DNA from: a virus
DNA length: 31,816 nucleotides
Virus record (IMG/VR): IMGVR_UViG_3300007538_005612
Location: 1 to 31,816 of that record
Strand: one strand, 5' to 3'
Under the pieces are notes generated by a model. The model was not told where the DNA came from, made no database searches, and was given only the letters and a program-made list of their open reading frames with translations. Of the stretch, positions 15,771 through 22,228 are shown one piece after another (within the stretch, counting starts at the first letter, position 1; the number at the start of each line of letters is the position of its first letter). The position numbers were made by a program, and so were the translations under genes.

Positions 15771-17141
15771 TTAGTCTTTTGAACGGTCAATACCTAGACC
15801 ACCTAAAAAGTCGTCTAAATCCTCAAATCCTCCATCGTCATCAGGTGAGATAACATCCTCATCATCACTTTCGTAATCATCATCGTCATCACCTTCTTCA
15901 TACTTCATTTTTGCTTTCTTAGCGTCTTGTAAAATTCTACCTAAATCTTTTTTTGCCATGTCTTGCATACTTGGATTGTCAGATAAAACCCTACTCATAA
16001 TTTTTAAGAACTCCTCAGCATCAATTGCATATAATGTAAACTTGAACCAGTTCATTAAGTCACCTGACTCGGTGTCATATAATTCATCAGGTAATGCAAA
16101 TCTTAATTTCTTAACCATTGCTGGACCCAATCTTAATTGGTCAGGTTCGTATGATAATATATCAGTTTGACCCATAACTTTTTGTGCCATTTCAGGGTCT
16201 TTAGGTAAACCAGCTCTACCAAACGCTTCTTCAACACCTTTTGAAATTTCATGTGTTAAAATTGGGAAGTTACCACCTCTAGCAATAATTTTAGTATCGG
16301 CACCTTCTTCTTCACCACCTTCATCAGAATCTCCTAATTCTACACTACCAGCAACACCTATACCTGTCTGTGACATTCTTTTAATCATTTCATCGTGTGT
16401 CCAATAAAACAAATCATTGATAGCCATTATTCTCTTATAAAGAGGTACTAAACTACCATCAATATTGTTAAGTTCACTTACTACTGATGGTTTTTCAAAC
16501 AAGTAATGGTCTCTCTTAGCACTACCTTGAATTAAAGCATTGATGATTGTTCTTTTGTGTTTTTCTAATTCAAAAGTTTCTTCATCAGTTAATGAACTAA
16601 CATCAAAGTTTGGAAAATCCATTGGTTCATTACCTTGTTCGTCCGTAGACTCATCTTCATCTTCCTCAGGTCTTCTTCTCATTCTTGATGTATCAATGTC
16701 ATGAGGACCAACGATTTTTGCGTCAATAACAAAAGAACCTTCAGGTAGATTTTTCTCTTCCATAACAGATTTTATTGCCAATTCTTCTAACTCTCTTCTA
16801 TGTCTTGATTCAATGGCTCCGGCTTGCATGAATGCCTGCATCATGTTTTGTATTAGATATTCAATCATGTCTTGTCTTGTTAAATCTTCAAGACCTGTAA
16901 TATCTCTAACTTTAGTTACTATTTCACTGAATCTGTCAGCAGCCAATTTTTCAATAGAAGTACTTTCTTTTTCTCTACCCATAGGGTCTGTGAATTTAGA
17001 TTTCTCAGACGGAATTGCAGGATTACCTTTAAAAATAGTTTCACCTTTTCTAAGTCTATCTTCAATAGACCTACTCATTCTTTCAGGTCTATCTCCATAA
17101 TCAATAGGAGCCTCTTGGATATTTTTTTTCTTATTTGCCAT
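15771..17141 (-). CDS. Hypothetical acidic virion-module protein
   Basis: A 456-residue protein. The N-terminal third is charged (RPERMSRSIEDRLRKGETIF), the middle is helical (DLTRQDMIEYLIQNMMQAFM), and the C-terminal 45 residues are an Asp/Glu/Gly tail (about 410-456). No enzyme motif is visible. It overlaps the next upstream gene by 11 nt and precedes terminase, separated by a terminator. Position and acidic tail suggest a virion or assembly role, but I do not recognise the family. Confidence 0.6.
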   Translation of the reverse strand: MANKKKNIQEAPIDYGDRPERMSRSIEDRLRKGETIFKGNPAIPSEKSKFTDPMGREKESTSIEKLAADRFSEIVTKVRDITGLEDLTRQDMIEYLIQNMMQAFMQAGAIESRHRRELEELAIKSVMEEKNLPEGSFVIDAKIVGPHDIDTSRMRRRPEEDEDESTDEQGNEPMDFPNFDVSSLTDEETFELEKHKRTIINALIQGSAKRDHYLFEKPSVVSELNNIDGSLVPLYKRIMAINDLFYWTHDEMIKRMSQTGIGVAGSVELGDSDEGGEEEGADTKIIARGGNFPILTHEISKGVEEAFGRAGLPKDPEMAQKVMGQTDILSYEPDQLRLGPAMVKKLRFALPDELYDTESGDLMNWFKFTLYAIDAEEFLKIMSRVLSDNPSMQDMAKKDLGRILQDAKKAKMKYEEGDDDDDYESDDEDVISPDDDGGFEDLDDFLGGLGIDRSKD

Positions 17142-18066
17142 TACTCAATACTTGCATTATCATTTCAATGAACTTATTTTTAAGTTCTTCTTTATTTGCC
17201 TTTGGTGCCGGATTTGTACCAGGATTTGGGTTTTTGTAAGGACTTGGTCTTGTACCTGGTTTTGTTTTAGGAACAACTTTCGGTTCTTTAACAGGAGCTG
17301 CGGGAGCTTCAGACAAATATTGTAAAAGTTCTTTTTTAGTCATTTTTGGATTAATATGTTTTTCTACTAACGCAATTATACGACTTTCAATTAACTTTTC
17401 AAAATTTTCTTTTACATTTTCTTTTTCACCAAATAATGGTGCTGAAAAACTTCCTGATGCTCCTGAACCAGTTGCTTCTTTAGATTCTGATTTTTTTACA
17501 GAAACAACTTTACCAATAGGTTTACTCATTTTCATACCTTCTTTACTTTCTTTTTTAGAAACTTTTTTTGGTAATCCTTCATGTGGTGTTTCTGCAAAAT
17601 CTGTAACATCTTTCTTAGACATTTCTTTAGCGGCTTCACCAGCTTTACCTTTCATTGGTATATCACCTTTTTGCATTGCCTTTACAACACCAAAAAACTT
17701 CTGTTGTTGTTGTGACACCGCTTTTTCTTTAATTTCACCTTCATCCATGCCGTCATCCGCATTATTATATCCATCATTAGCACTAGGTCCGTCATCATTC
17801 CCAACAGAATTACCGGCATTTGGGTCATAACCACTTTCTTTTTCTAAAGAATTGGCATCGTCATCAGCATCATCCTGTTCATAAACCTCAAAAGGTTTCT
17901 TTTCAGATTTTAATTTATCAATAGTCGCAGTGTCATTTGCGTTTACCATCGTAACTTCAGACACTAACTTTTTATACAAGGCATTAATCTGTCCTTCGTT
18001 TAAACTATTAAGTAGTTTTTCACTCAAACCCGATTGGATTAATTTTTCAATTCTTTTTGATTTCAT
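17131..18066 (-). CDS. DUF3008-like protein
   Basis: A 311-residue protein if started at the ATG at 18066; an in-frame TTG at 18084 would add six residues. Residues about 118-170 contain QQQQKFFGVVKAMQKGDIPM then KAGEAAKEMSKKDVTDFAET and GLPKKV, the DUF3008 pattern (QQ, DFA, GLPxKV) common in phages. Around it are acidic Asn/Asp-rich and basic Lys-rich low-complexity stretches, a helix KLIESRIIALVEKHI, and a Pro/Lys-rich linker near the end. Function unknown. It overlaps the previous gene by 20 nt and the next by 11 nt, so the genes are translationally linked. Confidence 0.7.
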   Translation of the reverse strand: MKSKRIEKLIQSGLSEKLLNSLNEGQINALYKKLVSEVTMVNANDTATIDKLKSEKKPFEVYEQDDADDDANSLEKESGYDPNAGNSVGNDDGPSANDGYNNADDGMDEGEIKEKAVSQQQQKFFGVVKAMQKGDIPMKGKAGEAAKEMSKKDVTDFAETPHEGLPKKVSKKESKEGMKMSKPIGKVVSVKKSESKEATGSGASGSFSAPLFGEKENVKENFEKLIESRIIALVEKHINPKMTKKELLQYLSEAPAAPVKEPKVVPKTKPGTRPSPYKNPNPGTNPAPKANKEELKNKFIEMIMQVLSNGK

Positions 18067-18454
18067 ATTCAGATTCTTTATCAATTTGGAGAACTAAATC
18101 TCTTTCATATAGTTTATCCATTACGGATTTTTCGGTTTCACCAAACCTAAAAACAAGTCTGGTTTTATTTTCACAAGTTTCATCAGTTTCCCAAGCAAGT
18201 GCAATTACATCTTCCATGGCATCTGTAAAACCAAAAAAATCGGAGTTTTGAATCAACTCAAATTCAACTTGAGTGTTTTTTAAAACTCCGACTTTTCTTA
18301 TATGTTCCAATTCAGGTGGTTGTGGATTTCCGTGTGCGGGTTTTGAGTCCCACTCTTCACCCCAAACATCCAAATCATCTGAAAAGATAAATTCATACAT
18401 ATTATCTCCTTTATAGTTAGGGCCTAAACCATTAACATAAATTAGATAATTCAT
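18047..18454 (-). CDS. Hypothetical conserved phage protein
   Basis: A 135-residue acidic protein beginning MNYLIYVNGLGPNYKGDNMY and EFIFSDDLDVWGEEWDSKPA. Likely a small alpha/beta domain. The start overlaps the stop of the upstream gene by 4 nt (ATGA), and its end overlaps the DUF3008-like gene. No function can be read from sequence; position inside the virion block suggests a structural or assembly role. Confidence 0.6.
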   Translation of the reverse strand: MNYLIYVNGLGPNYKGDNMYEFIFSDDLDVWGEEWDSKPAHGNPQPPELEHIRKVGVLKNTQVEFELIQNSDFFGFTDAMEDVIALAWETDETCENKTRLVFRFGETEKSVMDKLYERDLVLQIDKESEYEIKKN

Positions 18455-19719
18455 AAAATTTCACCTTTTGGACTTACTTTAATCTGTTGACCTTTATATT
18501 CAAAAACTAAATTCTTTTTGTTTGTTTTTCCGATAAATTTAAAATCAGGGTTTTCTTTTAAAATAAAATCTGAAGCCAATTCTTGTTCAACTGTTTCTGA
18601 CAAACTTTTAACTTCTTCCATCAATGATTTTTTATTTATCTTATTTTCAATAAGTTTCTTAGCTCTTTTTTCTTGTTTCATTCTTTTTTCGTCACCACTC
18701 TCTTTAAAGTATGATGATAATACTTTATCAACAGTAGATTCGTTGAAGATTGAATCCATTATTTGTGAAACTCTATCATCGTGTGAAGGTTCTTCCATTT
18801 CCATTGGTTCTTCTTCTCTCAATTTAGATGCCACATAACCTGTTGCTATTCTACCTAAAAAGTTTTCACCCATTTCAGGTTCTTCGTCAGCAGGCATTTC
18901 ATCCATATCAAAGTCTAACTCATCATCCGCTGAGATATCTAAATTTTCAGTATCATCCATACCGTAATCAGCTTCTTCACCTTCAAGTTTGTTTAAAATA
19001 TCTTCTTTATCTTCATCATCTAATTTTTCCAAATCTAATGCTGAAATAATAGAATTCATTACATACTTGATATCTTCTGATGTCATACCAACGGTATCAT
19101 TCATTGTTCTAATTTTCTGACCTAACTTACCTGTCAACTTTTGAATCTGTTTGAAATCAACATCTTCCTCTGCAGATGAATCTTCAACTTCAGCATCCAT
19201 TTCAACATCCATATCACCTTCAGGTGTATCAACATCCATTTCAGCACCAAATTCGTCTGCACCCGCATCGTCAACTGGCATGTCATCCATTTCAGGTTCA
19301 GGTGCTGGCTCAGGAGCTGGTTCTGGTTTTGGTGTTTTCAAAACATATTTCTTGTCTTGTTCTGAAATTGTATTATTAAATAAGTTTACATTCTCTTCGT
19401 TTTCAAACAAAGTGTTAACTTCTTTAGCAATTAAATTCAATCTTTTGAATGCTTGAGAATATGAAGTATAGTATTTTCTATTCTTCATTGGTTCCATATA
19501 ATCAACAGATTCATTTAATCCTTTTTTAATAACATAACCATTCTTCTCTTTAACGATGGTATAATTATATCCGTCAGCCAATGTTATGTTATAACTATTT
19601 GATGAATTTTCATTAACTGGATTTGGTAAATGCTCTTTATACGTGGCAATTTCCATAATTCTTCTGATTTTATCAGAACCTGTTAATTTTTCACTTCCAA
19701 TTGGTTTTAAGTCAGCCAT
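18451..19719 (-). CDS. Hypothetical acidic virion-module protein
   Basis: A 422-residue protein. Residues 1-120 look folded. Residues 128-190 are a Pro/Glu and Asp/Met-rich tract (EPAPEPAPEPE and MDVDTPEGDMDVEMDAEVED). Residues 190-245 are helical, followed by a second acidic tract and a basic helical segment (KESGDEKRMKQEKRAKKLIE) with a small C-terminal beta domain (NPDFKFIGKTNKKNLVFEYK). Such alternating acidic tracts resemble the phage core protein encoded at 8050-9489. No family recognised. Confidence 0.6.
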   Translation of the reverse strand: MADLKPIGSEKLTGSDKIRRIMEIATYKEHLPNPVNENSSNSYNITLADGYNYTIVKEKNGYVIKKGLNESVDYMEPMKNRKYYTSYSQAFKRLNLIAKEVNTLFENEENVNLFNNTISEQDKKYVLKTPKPEPAPEPAPEPEMDDMPVDDAGADEFGAEMDVDTPEGDMDVEMDAEVEDSSAEEDVDFKQIQKLTGKLGQKIRTMNDTVGMTSEDIKYVMNSIISALDLEKLDDEDKEDILNKLEGEEADYGMDDTENLDISADDELDFDMDEMPADEEPEMGENFLGRIATGYVASKLREEEPMEMEEPSHDDRVSQIMDSIFNESTVDKVLSSYFKESGDEKRMKQEKRAKKLIENKINKKSLMEEVKSLSETVEQELASDFILKENPDFKFIGKTNKKNLVFEYKGQQIKVSPKGEIL

Positions 19720-19748
19720 ATTTTTGTTTTCTTTATTTCTTAATTGTT

Positions 19749-19910
19749 TTATCCGTTGAACCCTCCCAAGGCTACAACGGTAGTTTGTACAACGGCAGTA
19801 TCTGCAGAAAGTGGGTCACCATACTGTGGATAAGGAATCGGAGCAGGTGCGGTACCTCCTGAAAATGAACCTGGGTCGTAATCATATTGACCAGCATCTC
19901 TAGTTGCCAT
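19749..19910 (-). CDS. Small Gly/Pro/Ala-rich protein (53 aa)
   Basis: A 53-residue reading frame too short for the usual ORF cut-off. It begins MATRDAGQYDYDPGSFSGGT, continues through a Pro/Tyr segment (APAPIPYPQYGDP), and ends with TAVVQTTVVALGGFNG. Support for being real: an ATG 13 nt after a TATTTATA element, non-random protein-like composition, and it neatly fills a 236-nt gap between two genes. Function unknown; a small virion or decoration protein is only a guess. Confidence 0.65.
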   Translation of the reverse strand: MATRDAGQYDYDPGSFSGGTAPAPIPYPQYGDPLSADTAVVQTTVVALGGFNG

Positions 19911-19923
19911 AATGTTTTTTCTT

Positions 19924-19931
19924 TATAAATA
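19924..19931 (-). promoter_or_regulatory. TATTTATW motif
   Basis: Minus-strand ATATTTATAAAG ends 13 nt before the ATG of the 53-residue gene. Confidence 0.5.
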
Positions 19932-19955
19932 TATCTTTATTACCAAATAAGCAAA

Positions 19956-20708
19956 TTATTCTACTTCTTCGCTTTCTAATGATAGTCTTTTATCTATTAA
20001 TTGATTTTTAAAATCAAATAATTTCTGAATATATCCATTTCTTCTTAAGAATTTGAATGTCAAATTTTCGTATGAATACTCACCACCTTTTTCTAACCCC
20101 GCACTTCTATATCTTTTTAATTTATCTTTAAAATCGTCAATAATTTTTAAAGCATCATCTAATTCCTCTTGTTTTGTTTCATTTAAAACTTCATCAATTT
20201 TATTCATCCAAGATTCTACCTTTGTCAATAACAACCCTTTATCAACATTAAATTTTTCTTTTTCAGGTGGTGCAATCCACCTATCAAACATTACAGAATA
20301 AACCCCTGTTGAAAAATGTGATTCAGTTATGTCTTGAGCGTAAAGTTCAACTTCATATCCTTTAACACTAATATTGTGAGTTGAATTAAATAATGTTTTC
20401 TTTAGAGAAAATAATTCTTTATACATTTCTCTATCGTTTTCATCAAACTGAGTAAAATCAACTAATACATGTAAATCAATGTCTGAGAATTCAGACCAGT
20501 TAAAATTTGCTAATGAACCTGTGAATGTTATATCATCAATAAAAAAATCAACATCCAAAAAATTAACAAATTCTTCGGCGATTAAAAGTAATGCTTTTCT
20601 AATGTGGGGTTTTAATACTGGATTGTCTGTTTTAACATCATTCCAAATAATAGGGCTTAAAGTTTCCTGAGACTTAAATGATGATAATATGTCGGAGTAT
20701 TTTGGCAT
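19956..20708 (-). CDS. Nucleotidyltransferase-fold protein
   Basis: A 250-residue protein with the polymerase-beta superfamily signature: TFTGSLANFNWSEFSDIDLH, with G64-S65 and the metal-binding pair D76 and D78, and a later acidic strand YEVELYAQD (E119/E121) that may give the third carboxylate. The rest is helical. Such proteins transfer nucleotides to small molecules, proteins or RNA; the substrate cannot be inferred. Toxin-like (MNT-type) or tRNA-modifying activities are options. The neighbouring genes do not show a clear antitoxin. A TATTTATA element lies only 4 nt before the ATG. Confidence 0.8.
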   Translation of the reverse strand: MPKYSDILSSFKSQETLSPIIWNDVKTDNPVLKPHIRKALLLIAEEFVNFLDVDFFIDDITFTGSLANFNWSEFSDIDLHVLVDFTQFDENDREMYKELFSLKKTLFNSTHNISVKGYEVELYAQDITESHFSTGVYSVMFDRWIAPPEKEKFNVDKGLLLTKVESWMNKIDEVLNETKQEELDDALKIIDDFKDKLKRYRSAGLEKGGEYSYENLTFKFLRRNGYIQKLFDFKNQLIDKRLSLESEEVE

Positions 20709-20712
20709 TACC

Positions 20713-20720
20713 TATAAATA
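20713..20720 (-). promoter_or_regulatory. TATTTATW motif
   Basis: Minus-strand GTATTTATAG ends 4 nt before the ATG at 20708. The gap is shorter than at most copies. Confidence 0.4.
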
Positions 20721-20733
20721 CTCAGAAAAATGT

Positions 20734-20979
20734 TTAGGATACTTTTTTGTATTTATAAACCTTTGAAATTTTTGTGTTAAAGAAGTTTCCTTGTGATTCA
20801 GCAAGTCTGAATTGTGCATAAACTTTATGTGGTACTTCTTCATATTCATACTTGGTACCATTTTTAAATTCCGCAATCATTTTAGAATTTTCGGTATCAT
20901 ATTCGGTTCTTACCAAATTTGAAGATTGAACTTCATTGAAGATTTTTGTTCCTTCTATTTTTTCACTTAAAATTGCCAT
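20734..20979 (-). CDS. KTSC-domain protein
   Basis: An 81-residue protein matching the KTSC domain: SSNLVRTEYDTENSKMIAEF, then NGTKYEYEEVPHKVYAQFRL and AESQGNFFNTKISKVYKYKK. The domain is common in phages and bacteria, and its function is not established. It starts 1 nt after the preceding gene ends, so they are probably co-translated. Confidence 0.85.
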   Translation of the reverse strand: MAILSEKIEGTKIFNEVQSSNLVRTEYDTENSKMIAEFKNGTKYEYEEVPHKVYAQFRLAESQGNFFNTKISKVYKYKKVS

Positions 20980-20980
20980 A

Positions 20981-21277
20981 TTAATTTAATGGTATTTGTT
21001 CATTTACCATAGTAAATACTTCTTTTAGATATTCATCAATTTCTTGATTATTTATACCCCAAAAAGTAGTTAATTGTTTTTTAAACTTTTGAATTTCACC
21101 CACTAATTCACTATGTGCTAACCAAACATCTGAAGACGCACTTGAAACATTTGATAGTTCAGATTCTTTAAAACCCGCGTCCTTTAAAATTTTTCTAAAA
21201 TTAATATACGACTCAATAACACTAAGGTTATCATTGGTCATTGATAGTATTTTATCAAGTTTTTGGTTTGAACTCAT
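20981..21277 (-). CDS. Hypothetical helical protein
   Basis: A 98-residue, probably all-helical protein (LSVIESYINFRKILKDAGFK; VWLAHSELVGEIQKFKKQL). Family not recognised. It sits immediately before the KTSC gene. A TATTTATT element ends 3 nt before its ATG and overlaps the stop of the preceding 41-residue frame. Confidence 0.6.
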   Translation of the reverse strand: MSSNQKLDKILSMTNDNLSVIESYINFRKILKDAGFKESELSNVSSASSDVWLAHSELVGEIQKFKKQLTTFWGINNQEIDEYLKEVFTMVNEQIPLN

Positions 21278-21280
21278 AGT

Positions 21281-21288
21281 AATAAATA
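21281..21288 (-). promoter_or_regulatory. TATTTATW motif
   Basis: Minus-strand GTATTTATTA ends 3 nt before the ATG at 21277. Confidence 0.4.
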
Positions 21289-21414
21289 CTATGACCTATT
21301 ACTTAAGTAAGTCTCATATTCATCCTTGGTCATAAATTGGGTATCACCGTTTGGTGCACTAACCAAATAACCATCTTCAGTTTCTTTAATAATTTGAATT
21401 TCCCACTTTTCCAT
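21289..21414 (-). CDS. Small protein (41 aa)
   Basis: A short reading frame missed by length filters: MEKWEIQIIKETEDGYLVSA, then PNGDTQFMTKDEYETYLSNR and a final Ser. Its ATG follows the upstream stop directly (TAATATG), the classic coupling arrangement, and the protein looks like a small beta hairpin plus helix. Function unknown. Confidence 0.6.
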   Translation of the reverse strand: MEKWEIQIIKETEDGYLVSAPNGDTQFMTKDEYETYLSNRS

Positions 21415-21415
21415 A

Positions 21416-21613
21416 TTAACCACAAATTTTCTTAATCTCATAAACGCTATTATGAGTTGTGTTAGATTGGAACAAATCTCTAACTCGTTCAGCTTCTTCT
21501 AATGTTTCAAACTCATAAGGTATTCCCTCATCATCATTAATAAGAACTGTTTTAGATATTTCATCCACTTTTGAGTGTTTTAGAACTACATAGAAAGATT
21601 GATTATTTGTCAT
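21416..21613 (-). CDS. Small hypothetical protein
   Basis: A 65-residue protein with an apparent beta-beta-alpha pattern (SFYVVLKHSKVDE, KTVLINDDEG, then YEFETLEEAERVRDLFQS). No known family. First gene of the short unit that continues with the 41-residue frame; the Hsp20 terminator lies just upstream. Confidence 0.6.
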   Translation of the reverse strand: MTNNQSFYVVLKHSKVDEISKTVLINDDEGIPYEFETLEEAERVRDLFQSNTTHNSVYEIKKICG

Positions 21614-21645
21614 ACTTAAAATATATAAAAAATTATTTAAAAAGA

Positions 21646-21670
21646 AAACCCCCTATTTTGTAGGGGGTTT
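21646..21670 (-). terminator. Terminator of the hsp20 gene
   Basis: A 10-bp stem (AAACCCCCTA / TAGGGGGTTT) with a TTTTG loop lies 5 nt after the Hsp20 stop on the minus strand and is followed by TTTTCTTTTT. Confidence 0.88.
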
Positions 21671-21674
21671 AGAA

Positions 21675-22052
21675 TTAGAGTAGAGCAATTCTACTTTTTT
21701 TCTTTTCTTCTTTTTTCTTAAATGGTAGAATCAACTTCAAAACACCATTTTCAACTGACGCATCAATATTATCAGTATCAATGTGTTCACCAATAGTGAA
21801 CGTTTTACTTACTTCATATGATGTCAAATCTGATGAATACTTCGCTTCAATGAAAAGTCTGTTGTCTTCCAATTCAACCTTAACGTCTTTTTTAGAGAGA
21901 CCTGGTACAAACATTTCAAATTCAACACCGTATTCGGTTGTTCTTTGAAAATAAGATTTATCACCATAAGTGTAAGTTGATGTTTGCCATGATGGTTCGT
22001 TTAGACCACTAAAAATTTTGTCTACTAAATTTGAATTAAGTAATGAATACAT
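21675..22052 (-). CDS. Small heat-shock protein, Hsp20/alpha-crystallin family
   Basis: A 125-residue holdase chaperone. The alpha-crystallin domain runs from about residue 42 (VEFEMFVPGLSKKDVKVELE) to the signature GVLKLILPFKKK near 105-116. The N-terminal arm is short, and the C-terminal IALL resembles the I-x-I/V motif used in oligomer assembly. Hsp20 genes are a regular feature of T4-like cyanophages. Here it is divergent from the clp gene across 176 nt containing paired palindromes, suggesting shared control. No clear housekeeping promoter for it was found. Confidence 0.93.
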   Translation of the reverse strand: MYSLLNSNLVDKIFSGLNEPSWQTSTYTYGDKSYFQRTTEYGVEFEMFVPGLSKKDVKVELEDNRLFIEAKYSSDLTSYEVSKTFTIGEHIDTDNIDASVENGVLKLILPFKKKEEKKKSRIALL

Positions 22053-22062
22053 ATTATATTTG
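22030..22062 (+). promoter_or_regulatory. Possible distal promoter for clp
   Basis: TTTG (22030-22033), a 21-nt spacer and a perfect TATATTTG (22055-22062) point toward clp from within the 5' end of the divergent hsp20 gene. If active, it would produce a long leader that crosses the paired palindromes. Confidence 0.45.
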
Positions 22063-22121
22063 TTTTAATTTACGTTTATTTGTGAATCATATTGTAAAAA
22101 ATGTGCCAAATCAATAAACAA

Positions 22122-22177
22122 GACAAAATGTCAGAAATATGTATTTTTTACATATTGCAAAATGACAAATTGTCATT
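22122..22177. promoter_or_regulatory. Composite palindromic operator between hsp20 and clp
   Basis: Two copies of GACAAAWTGTC, at 22122-22132 and 22164-22174, have centres 42 bp apart, about four helical turns. The right copy extends to a 17-bp palindrome, AATGACAAATTGTCATT (22161-22177), abutting the -33 box of the clp promoter. Midway is an 8-bp inverted repeat, AATATGTA / TACATATT, with a 5-nt spacer (22136-22156). The sites do not resemble CIRCE, HspR or CtsR boxes. Confidence 0.65.
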
Positions 22178-22208
22178 ATTGAATATTTGAAAATTAGTTT
22201 TATATTTG
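22178..22208 (+). promoter_or_regulatory. Bacteroidota-type promoter for clp
   Basis: ATTG (22178-22181; consensus TTTG), a 19-nt spacer and an exact TATATTTG (22201-22208), 20 nt before the chosen ATG. Confidence 0.75.
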
Positions 22209-22228
22209 TGGTGTTAATAAGAAAGACT

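Noticed and set aside
22090-22115. Sigma-54-like promoter (TTGGCAC) before hsp20 on the minus strand
   Set aside because: The essential GC of the -12 element is AC, and no activator gene is seen; too weak to call.
22187-22228. TTG start giving clp 14 extra residues
   Set aside because: It lies upstream of the TATATTTG box at 22201-22208, so the main transcript would not contain it; the ATG at 22229 is a better start.
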